DNA of 64,000 nucleotides, taken from NCBI GenBank assembly GCA_034359265.1, contig CP136892.1, positions 83,506,001 to 83,570,000 on the forward strand. The letters run 5' to 3'. Positions within the stretch are counted from its first letter, which is position 1. Each line of letters starts with the position of its first letter. The notes beneath the pieces were generated by a model, which worked only from the letters and a program-made list of their open reading frames with translations, was not told where the DNA came from and searched no databases. A program made the translations under genes and the position numbers. This DNA comes from Canna indica. Taxonomy: Eukaryota > Streptophyta > Magnoliopsida > Zingiberales > Cannaceae. Below are positions 1 through 11,861 of this stretch, one piece after another.

Positions 1-770
1 TCAAGGTCTTCAATTGCCTGCGAATAAGCCTGTGTGGGAGAAGACTGGCTCGTTGTTTGGATCTAGCAGGAAGCAAATAGTCATCTTAGGTGATGTCAAT
101 GCAGATAAGAGGACAATACCACGTTCCAACTTATTCAGTAGGAAGATAAACAATGAAGATAATGCCAATGCACATAAGGGGACAATACAACGCTCCAACT
201 TATTTAGTAGGAAGATAAACAATCGGGAGGCTTACCCTAACTATGATTTTGTACTGCAGCGGATGCGGAAGCTTGTAGCCAGCGAAGAGCACATTGGGGT
301 CACTATGCAGTTGCCTGCGGTCACAATAAAAGCATTCATCAGAATATTATATCTTTTTGTAGAAAAAATACTTCCGACTAAAGATCCAATTTTTCACATA
401 AGGAAACAAGGTGGAGAGAGCGAACATGCGGAGGATGTTTCCAATGGTGTGATCTTCGCGCTCAATGGTGAAGGCAGCCGCATTGACGATCTTCGTGTCC
501 CTCTCATACGAAACCCTAATTTTTCCCACCCGCACAAAATAAAAAGGACACAGAATTAAGGAACCGAAAATTAACGATAACCTTGAGGTTGCCTCAGTTA
601 ATCAACATTTTACTCTACCGCCATACAAATTCAATAAATTTGTCTACGAAAAACGAAAGGATTGATGCAAAGGTTGAACGGAAAAGAAGAGAGTATCAAA
701 TCAGGTATGGCGCTTACTTCTTGATGCCTTCAGGCACAACGAAGCGCTCGTACCGATCCGGGGCGTTCAT
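1..770 (-). CDS. NRPB11: RNA polymerase II subunit Rpb11 (3' end outside window)
   Basis: Rpb11 pairs with Rpb3 in the assembly platform of nuclear RNA polymerase II. I joined four exons on the minus strand: 770-718, 515-426, 314-236 and 62 to beyond base 1. All junctions are GT-AG and keep phase (AA|G, AT|G, AGG|ATC). The ATG at 770 gives [18 protein letters not shown], the typical plant Rpb11 start. Exon 2 carries [20 protein letters not shown] and HTIGNILRM, the dimerisation signature shared with archaeal RpoL and bacterial alpha. Exon 3 carries [20 protein letters not shown] and exon 4 [18 protein letters not shown]. About 95 of the usual ~116 residues are visible; the C-terminal helix lies off the window. 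No stop or frameshift is seen, so this is a functional-looking gene. The long plus-strand open frame at 14-559 is only its shadow. Confidence 0.93.
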
Positions 771-1560
771 CGTTCCGGTTGTAGACCGACTAAAATCTCC
801 TCTACCGAGTGCACCAAACGCCCTCTGAAATCTCCTCCTTGCTTTTCTCCTAAATTCTACGGGAACATTTGCTTGTCCCTGTCCATGTCTTCTCTATTTT
901 ATACGAGCGATTAAGCGAGCGTGTAGTCGACCAATATGTCCGTTTTTAATTGGGCCGGTTCAAATAAGACATGGCTCAGATAAGATCGAACTAAAATTGA
1001 GCCGAACTCAGATGGTCCAAAAGTGAACCCATGCGGCCACATTGCTTCGTTTGTCGGTGACTCGGTCCACCATGGCCCAATCGACCACCTCGGCTATGAT
1101 AAATGGTGAGCCACGTCGACCAGACAAATTCCATGTTGATTCGGCCGTATTATTTAATTAGCTTTCCTTTCTTTATAAAGTGACGACAGTTCGAACAAAA
1201 CTTTGGTGCAGCCGTTCATAGCTGCATCCACCGAAGCTCGTGCTGCTCCAAACACGGGGCGTTGTGCACTAGGACCCTCCCATTTTTGGTCGATAATTCG
1301 ACGTCTTATTGTCTTCACGAGCGACGGAAGCCATCACAATTCACAAGCACGAAAACAAGAGAGATTAAATATCAAAGCCAAGTCTCGACTCTGCTTTCTC
1401 GTTCGCTCAACCCAATTATTATCTTCCTTCAATCTCTGCACAAACCCTCTTTTGTTGCTTCCTGCAAAAATTCTCGATTTCATCGCATCTACCGAACCAA
1501 AGTGAGGATTTGAGAGAGGGAAGAGCCGAATTGAAGAACATTGGTGTTACTACTTTCTCA
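771..1560. other. Upstream of NRPB11, uncharacterised GC-moderate block
   Basis: Probable NRPB11 promoter and 5' untranslated region next to 770. The part from about 950 to 1560 is richer in GC than its surroundings and has open frames on the plus strand (1203-1513), but these match no family I recognise and lack convincing splice or codon signals. It may be an old LTR or transposon remnant, or the 5' region of an unrecognised transcript. Confidence 0.3.
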
Positions 1561-2756
1561 TGTAAGATGCCTCTCATGCCATTAGAACGATGTGCTTTGT
1601 TTACATTTTATGACTTCTTGTTGGAGTTCTAAACCTTGATTAGTTCATGCTCTAATCGTCAAGCAATTGCCCTAATTAAAATAATTAATTACGCTAAAGT
1701 TGCTTGTCTCACTTGAGTTTTAATCTCACTCTCAAGACCCAAGTTAAACTAACACATAGTATCGAATCATACACACATAGCATAAATTATCATGTGTTAA
1801 GAGTGATTTTTGCCTTCGAACTATTGAAAATAGGGTAAAAATATTCATAAACTCTTCTTTGATTGATTTTTACCCTTAAATAAACAAAAATGATTAAAAA
1901 AATGCCCTTAAACTATTAAAAATGGGTAAAAATACTCTCTCTTTTTTTGATAGATTTTTTACCCTTAGACAAACGAAAATAGTTGAAAAATACCAGTATT
2001 TTTACTCATGTCTAAATATATATAGGATATTTTTCTTTAAAATGGGTAAAAATACTAGTATTTTTTTAATTATTTTCGTTATGTGTGTCAGTAAGTGCAT
2101 GAACGATCACATTAAAGGGGGAAGCAGCCTTCCACCATGATAGTCCAAATTTGTCAAAAGTGTTAGCTATAAGAGCTTTGTTAATATTTGGTGATAAGGA
2201 AGTTGAGAGGGGTTTAGAGAGAGACGATCACCACAAGAGAAAACAACTTGGGGTAATATCTTTTAGTAAACCTTAGAGTTGAGAATAATAGTTACATTGA
2301 TAAAATATGTGAAAGGAGAATCTAAGGCAACGTGACAAAGGTAGCAATAGCTATTGAATCGAATATGAAAATTGGCAAGTAAAACTTATACGAGCAGTCT
2401 GCCATCTCTTCCTCTCGCTTCAATGTGTGTGTCTCATTTGAGGTGTGCGTGCGTGAGGTTGTCCAAGCCGGCCCCTATGAGAAGAGCAGATAAAGATAAA
2501 TCTGGCTCTCATATGCCGCAATGACAAGTATGACCCCCAACTAGTAACAACTTAGTTCGCCTACTAAACGAGTTCGAAATTCGCTTAAGTCACACCCACC
2601 GACTTGTAAAACCCGACTTGTTCAAGTAAGCCTAAAATTAAATCACTTAACTTCATTAAGAGCGCATGTGAGTCATACCTTAAACCGCGATCTTCGACGA
2701 TCTCTCCGACTCGCTCAGGTGTGCAACTAGAGTCTCCATCTGGAATAAAAAATAAG
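1561..2756. other. AT-rich intergenic DNA with imperfect repeats
   Basis: No gene recognised. From about 1830 to 2070 the phrase GGGTAAAAATACT and its complement recur several times, suggesting a decayed inverted or tandem repeat such as a MITE. The rest (2080-2756) shows nothing I can name. Confidence 0.35.
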
Positions 2757-4478
2757 GACATGTGTATTGCATAATTAGACTTCTTTCACTTCTATCTCTG
2801 AAAATTACACGTGCACTCCAAGTTATCAATGCTTCCGACTTTTGATAGACCAACTATAAGTTATCAATGCTTCTGGCTTTTGGTGGACCAACTATAAGTC
2901 ATTAATGCTTTCGGTGTTTGATAGATCAACTATAAGTTATCAATACTTCTGACTGATAGATAGCAAGTAGAAATGGAAGAGGGATAGACGAGCCACAAGT
3001 TAATTAATTACGGATAAATTATCAGACTTCTTTAACTTTCATCTATGAAAATTACACTTTCATTCCAAGTTATCAATGCTTTCTATTGCAAAATGAAAAT
3101 TAGCTCCGAAAAATACTCAAAAATGATTTCAAATCTGATATTAAGAGAGCTTTACAGAGACATTTATAGATGCAGTAGCACGATGAAAAACAACAGCTTG
3201 AACAAACTAAAGTAATGGAAAATAGCTACATTTGCCACGTGGCATACACGTGCTAAAGGAAGTGGAAAGCGGGTATTTATTAACATGGCTAAGAGAAGCT
3301 TATATTTAATTAATTACGCTAACACTTTCGACTTTTGATAGATCAACTATAAGTCATCAATACTTTCCGCTTTTAATAGACCAACTATAAGTCATTAATG
3401 CTTCTGGCGTTTGATAGATCAACTATAAGTTATCAATGCTTCTGACAATCGATAGATAGTAAGTAGAAATGGAAGAGGGGTAGGCGAGCCACAATTTAAT
3501 TAATTAATGATAAATTATTAGACTTCTTTCACTTCTAACTATGAAAATTACACTTTCATTCTAAGTTATCAATGCTTTCGACTTTTGATAGATCAACTAT
3601 AAGTCATCAATGCTTTAAACTTTTGATAGACCAACTATACGTCATCAATGCTTTTGGCGTTTGATAGATCAACTATAAATTATCAATGCCCGCGACAATT
3701 GATAGATAATAAGTAGAAATGGAAGAGGGGTAGACGAGCCACAATTTAATTAATTAAGAATAAACTATTAGACTTCTTTCACTTTTATCTCTGGAAAGTA
3801 CACTTTCATTTTAAGTTATCAATGCTTTTGACTTTTGATAGATCAACTATAAGTCATCAATGCTTTCGGCGTTTTATAGATCAACTATAAGTTATCAATA
3901 CTTCTGACCTTTGATGGATAGCAAGTAGAAATGGAAGCGGGGTAGGCGAGCCACAAGTTAATTTAATTAAAGATAGATTATTAGACTTCTTTCACTTCTA
4001 TCTATGAAAATTACTAGTGCATTCCAAGTTATCAATGCTTTCGACTTTTGATAGACCAACTATAAGTCATCAATGCTTCCGGCATCTGATAGGACGATTG
4101 CATATCATCAATGCTTCCGACAATTGATAGATAGCAAGTAGAAATGGAAGAGGGGTAGGCGAGCCACGATTTAATTAATTAAGGATAAATTATTAGATTT
4201 CTAATGATAAACTATTAGATTTCTTTCACTTCTATTTCTGAAAAAAAATTACACGTTCATTCCAAGTTATCAATGCTTTCTGCTTTTAATAGATCAATTA
4301 TAAATCATCAATGCTTCTGATGTTTGATAAATCATCTATAAGTTATCAATGCTTTCGACTTCTGATAGATCTAACTATACGTCATCAATGCTTTCGGCGT
4401 TTGATAGATCAATTATAAGTTATCAATGCTTCCGACCTTAATTTGATAGATAACACTTAGAAATGGAAGCGGGGTAGG
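2757..4478. repeat. Satellite array, six ~212-250-bp units with ~44-bp subrepeats
   Basis: The anchor GACTTCTTTCACTTCT (or a close variant) recurs at about 2778, 3026, 3521, 3771, 3983 and 4218. Within each unit a shorter phrase, GATCAACTATAAGTCATCAA, repeats about four times, followed by GTAGAAATGGAAGAGGGGTA and TTAATTAATTAA. The larger step between 3026 and 3521 is explained by ~230 bp of unrelated sequence at about 3080-3310. A single decayed unit of the same family is found again at 8598-8850, upstream of the second IDI copy. Confidence 0.85.
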
Positions 4479-5344
4479 CGCACCTCTCTCCCTCTCTCCT
4501 TGTTATGCATGGCCACTAGTCTTACTAGTTCAAAGGAAATATTTTCACCCAATTTTAATGAGATTTTTTTTTGGGTAAAAGTATTACAGGTAATTCACTT
4601 GTTTTACTTTAACTAAAATGATTTTATTATAAATAGTTATATATTGCTTGAAATACTATAATAGTCCATCCATAAGAGAAATTATAAATAGGATAATTTT
4701 TTATTCATGTAAAAATAAGAAATATAAAATACTTTCCTTTATTGTTTTATTTACTACTATCTTGTTTTGCATATTTTCCTTTTTTTAGTTTTATTTTACA
4801 AATATTCTACTAATAAGAGAGTCAATAATTCTTTGGAAAATCATTATTACTAATTAACAACAAAATTTTAGAAAATGAGCATAATCTAATAGAAAACTTT
4901 GTTACTAATTAAATCAAATGAAACTGACATATTGTTTTATATTTAAAATTAACTAATTCTAAAAATAGGTTTACCATATAAAAACTATATATATAATGTA
5001 CAAGGAAAGAGTCGTCAATATTATAAAGGGTTAATTAATATTTTAAGATATAAATAATAAAATAATGAAAAGATGCTCATCATCCTTTAGCTGGAAATGA
5101 ACTTTAATTTAAAGTCTTACCAATGAACTTGATACTGTAATAGTCAAACTATGATAAGATTTTTTATATAAAAAAAAAATCAATTAGGAAGTTTTAAAAA
5201 TAAGATAAAATCTTTGTTATTATATCTTTTTTAAAAAATTATATCTAATTCAACATTTCTCTTTATACTTTATTTGAAAAAAGTATTATATTAATAAACA
5301 ATTAACATTTGCTTGAAGTATCTCATTTTCAATAATTTAAAACG
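4479..5344. repeat. AT-rich upstream block of IDI copy A, duplicated at 11203-11861
   Basis: This block precedes the first IDI gene and is clearly homologous, stretch by stretch, to 11203-11861 plus 14782-14855 upstream of the second IDI gene. Shared phrases include GAAATACTATAATC/AGTCCATC, AAAATGAGCATAATCTAATA and TTCAATAATTTAAAA. It therefore marks the duplicated unit. Any copy-A promoter elements must lie here, but no convincing TATA box position could be fixed. Confidence 0.7.
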
Positions 5345-5444
5345 AGGCTTTGCCTCTCCTCTTTCGCAGTGCTTTCCTCGCTCGCTCCGCCGCTTCTCGC
5401 TCCCGGAACGCCTCCGATCCGCTGCTATTCCCCCCTCCGAGACA

Positions 5445-8075
<2,631 letters not shown>

Positions 8076-8297
8076 TAGTTTGGAAGTAGTGCCTAAACTA
8101 AGGAAGGGTTTTGCATTTCTGATGGATAATTTGGTCCTTCGGAATTGAGTGAATAAATGGTTTTGTTAACCATGATGAAGTTTATTTCTGAATAATGTTG
8201 CACCTCTAGACTGTTTGGAACATTCAATTTGGCAAATTTTTGATATTGTTGAAGCAATTTAAAATCTGCACGGTCATCATCGTTTACGACGATATAT

Positions 8298-8575
8298 AAT
8301 TATGTTTTTGGTCTTCAATATATCATGTTTTTTTTTGTCCATCATTTTTAAAAAGTTTTCGTTTAGTCCCCAAAAATTATTTTCATTTCCGTTTGGTCCA
8401 TTCGTTAACTTTATGTTAATTTTTGTTATTAAGTGCCAATATGATAATGCTGACATGGATTAAAAAGAGGGACCGGAAGGAAATGAAAATAATTTTTGAG
8501 AGACTAAATAGTTTTTTTTAAAAAAGAAGGGACCAAATGTAAAAAACATGATATTTGGGGGACAAAAAGCATAAT
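8298..8575. mobile_element. MITE with long terminal inverted repeats
   Basis: The left end reads TTATGTTTTTGGTC and the right end, complemented, TTATGCTTTTTGTCCCC; the arms remain similar for roughly 100 bp, including CATGTTTTTT and ATTATTTTCATTTCC. This is a short, non-coding, fold-back type element of the kind common in plant DNA. It sits at the junction between the two units of the IDI duplication. Confidence 0.65.
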
Positions 8576-8597
8576 AAGTAAATTAGTTAAGAAAACA

Positions 8598-8850
8598 TTA
8601 ATACTTCTTTCACTTCTATACGTGAAAATTACACTTCATTCCACGTTATCAATGCTTTCGGCTTTTCATAGATCAATTATATGTCATCAATGCTTCTGAT
8701 ATTTGATCAATCATCTATAAGTTATCAATGCTTTCGGCTTTCGGTAGATCAACTATAAGTCATCAATGCTTCCGGCGTTTGATAGATCAATTATTACTTA
8801 TCAATGCTTCCGACCTTTAATAGATAGTAAGTAAAAATGAAAGAAAGGTC
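8598..8850. repeat. Single unit of the 2757-4478 satellite
   Basis: Contains ACTTCTTTCACTTCTATA, four copies of the ATCAATGCTTYCGRC phrase and TAGATAGTAAGTAAAAATGA in the same order as in the array at 2757-4478. It marks the left side of the second duplicated unit. What follows (8851-8948) also matches 4440-4560. Confidence 0.8.
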
Positions 8851-8950
8851 TAGTATTACTAGCTCAAAAGAAAAACTTTACATCTAACTTTAAGGAGAAA
8901 AAAATAATTATTTTCCATAATTATAAAAATGCATAATTATAAAAGTCTTA

Positions 8951-9192
8951 GGTGGTGTTTGGTGCATTACTTTTCAGATTACCAAGCAATCTAGATTATC
9001 TTTCAGATAGATTGCCACTAAAAAGATTGCCAGTAATGTGGAATATAGTGTTTGGTATGCACAAGTAATGTTATTATAAGATTGCTAGAATTCACATAGA
9101 CATATTTGGTATAACAAATACATTACCAAGTAATGAGATATACTTTTCGAAAATACCCTTTTCACAAATATATTATAATTAATCATATTATC

Positions 9193-9249
<57 letters not shown>

Positions 9250-10174
9250 ATAATATAATATAATATAATATAATATAATATAATATAATATAATATAATA
9301 TAATATAATATAATATATTATATAACATAATAAAATATATAATATAATATATTATTATTATTATTATATTATTATTATTATAACATTATATTATTATATT
9401 ATATAATATTAAAATAATGTAATATAATATAATATAATATTGTAATATTATATTATATTATAAATATTATTATATTATATTATGTCATGGGAGAAGTCGT
9501 GAGAGGAGCAAAGAACTTGTTAATATAATATAAAATAAAAATATATATAATATAATATTATAGTATAATATTATTATATTATTATAATATAATATAATAT
9601 GATTATATTATTATATTATATATATTTTTATATAATATAATATAATATTATAATATAATACTATATTATAATATTATAATAATATTATGTCATGGAAGAA
9701 ATCATGAGAGGAACAAAGAACTTGTTAATATAATATAATATAATAGTATAATATTATTATATTATATTATATTAAAATAATGTAATATAATATAAATATA
9801 TATATATTATAATATTATATTATAATATATATATTATAATATATATATTATAATATTATATTATTATATTATATTATAATATTATGTCATGAGAGAAGCC
9901 GTGGGAGAAGCAAAAAACTTGTAAAAAAGCTAGATTTTAAGGAGGACAATTTTGTCATAAAAATTAATTCAAGATTACCACTTCAGAGGTAATCCACATA
10001 GATACCTCTCCATTAAGCAATTTGGATTACCACTTTGATGACAATATAAATTATTAAGGCAATCCACATTACCTGCACAAGTGAGACACCAAACAAAGTA
10101 ATGTGTGGGGTCTGTGTAATTTAAAGATAAAATTATCAGCAATCTGGATGGATTACCTCATACCAAACGTCTCC
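8951..10174. mobile_element. PIF/Harbinger-like non-autonomous element with TTA target duplication
   Basis: Flanked by TTA at 8948-8950 and 10175-10177, the usual 3-bp target duplication of PIF/Harbinger elements. Ends are GGTGGTGTTTGGT on the left and, complemented, GGAGACGTTTGGTATGAGG on the right, with sub-terminal similarity in the GGTAATC/ATTGC motifs. No transposase is encoded. Its middle is an AT-only microsatellite containing a conserved islet repeated three times (separate entry). Confidence 0.7.
9196..9895. repeat. AT microsatellite with three conserved GC-bearing islets
   Basis: About 50 bp of (TA)n is followed by (TATAA)n-type and ATT-type repeats to about 9880. Breaking the pattern is an islet, TATGTCATGGGAGAAGTCGT followed by GAGAGGAGCAAAGAACTTGT, found at about 9481, 9685 and 9884 (spacing ~200 bp) with a few substitutions. 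The array is therefore a ~200-bp tandem repeat overgrown by AT slippage. Confidence 0.85.
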
Positions 10175-10177
10175 TTA

Positions 10178-11202
10178 GGGTGTGTTTGGTTGGATTGAGT
10201 AAATTCATAAGGAATAGGAATAGATAATGAATGAAATAGATAAGGAATGAAATATATGAGAAATAATACTATCTTATTTGGTTGACATTGTAAAATAGAT
10301 CAAGAATAAAATTACTTTATTTGGTTAGCATAAGGAATAAACAATGAATAAAAAGTTAAATGACCAAAATATCCTTATTAATAAAATTAAATATATTTAC
10401 TTTGTTTACTTAACACGAAGAATATACAATAAATTAAAAAGAAATGACTAAAATAGCCTCCTAAAAATATAATAAATTATATTTTAATTTATTTTAATTA
10501 ACAATAATATAATAAAAATATGAATCAATATAAAATAATTTATTAAGTTAAAATAATAAAACTCTATTATTTATTTTATTTTCATTAAAAAATGAATCTT
10601 CAAAAAATAATTATTATCTATTTAAGATATGTAATTATTAAAAATAATTTAACAATTTTATTTTTATATTCATATAATAAATATTGAATGATAATATAAA
10701 AATGATCAAAATACCCTTCTAAAAATATAATAAATTATGCTATAATTTATTTTAACTAATAACAACATAATAAAAATATAGGTTAATGTAAAATAATATA
10801 TTAATTTAAAGTAATAAATTAAAACTATTATTTATTTATTTTCATAAAAAAACTAAATCTTAAAATTTTTTATTAAAATAATATTTAATAATAAAATAAT
10901 AATTATCTATTCAAGATAAATAATTATTAAAATTAATTTAATAATTTAATTTTTATATTATTATGTAATATTATAAATATTGAAGGACAATGTAAGAAAA
11001 TATCGTAAGGAATAGACAAGGAATACTATTTATTGGGTTGAGATAAGAAATAATATTTCTCATGCATAGAGAATAATATTCCTTATCTATTCCTTATGGT
11101 CCACATATTTCTTGTCCATAAATTATAACCAAACAAGAGAATAAGTGGGGCATAGAGAATAATATTTTATTCTCCATCTATTCTATTCAATTAAATACTA
11201 CC
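10178..11202. mobile_element. Second PIF/Harbinger-like element, sharing the TTA with its neighbour
   Basis: Begins directly after the TTA at 10175-10177 with GGGTGTGTTTGGTTGGATTGA and ends before TTA at 11203-11205; the complemented right end, GGTAGTATTTAATTGAATAGA, matches the left end imperfectly. The interior is AT-rich with phrases such as GGAATAATATTCCTTATCTATTC close to both ends, and no coding sequence. It abuts the element at 8951-10174, so one inserted beside the other. Confidence 0.65.
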
Positions 11203-11861
11203 TTACCAGTACTTCAATTGTTTAGCTTTAACTAAAACGATTTTATTAAAAATAGTTATATATCACTTGAAATACTATAATCATTCATCATAAGAGAAAT
11301 TAGAAATAAGATAATTTTTTATCCATGTAAGAAAAAGAAATATAAAGTGGTTCCCTTTTATTATTTTATTTACTACTATCTTGTTTGACTCGTATTTTCC
11401 TTTTTAATTTTATTCGGAAACATTCTACTAATAAAATAGTCAATAAAATTTGAAATATCATTATTACTAATTAACAACAAAATTTCAGAAAATGAGCATA
11501 ATCTAATAGAAAATTTTTGATACTAATTAAAACAAATGAAACTGACATATTATTTTGTATTTTTTAATATTAACTCATTAAAAGAATAGGTTTACCGTAT
11601 AAAAACTACAAAAATGTATAAGGAAATAATTGTCAGTATTATAATGTGTTAATTAATATTTTAAAATATGGAAATGAACTTTAATTAAAGTCCTACCAAT
11701 AATTCATTTTCCTTTTTGACATTAACTAAAACTAATTATATACCAACATGATACCCTAATACTCCAATTATGATAAGATTTTTATACAAAAATCAATTTA
11801 AAAGTTTTAAAAACAAAATAAATTATTTTATCTAATTCAACATTTCGCTTTATGTTTTATA
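11203..11861. repeat. Duplicate of the IDI-A upstream block
   Basis: Homologous to 4560-5270 (shared AAAATGAGCATAATCTAATA, GAAACTGACATATT, AATTCAACATTTC). The homology is interrupted at 11862 by the insertion described next and resumes at about 14782 with CTTTATTTGAAAAAGTATT. It confirms that the tandem duplication covers upstream DNA as well as the gene. Confidence 0.75.

Noticed and set aside
14..559. 181-codon open frame on the plus strand
   Set aside because: It is the antisense of NRPB11 exons, whose minus-strand reading is a clear Rpb11 with correct splice phases.
1203..1513. Two overlapping open frames of 83-100 codons
   Set aside because: No family resemblance, no splice context, and two frames open at once, which points to composition and not coding.
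2757..4478. CRISPR-like regular repeats
   Set aside because: Repeats are imperfect, nested and unspaced by unique spacers, in a plant nuclear genome; this is a satellite array.
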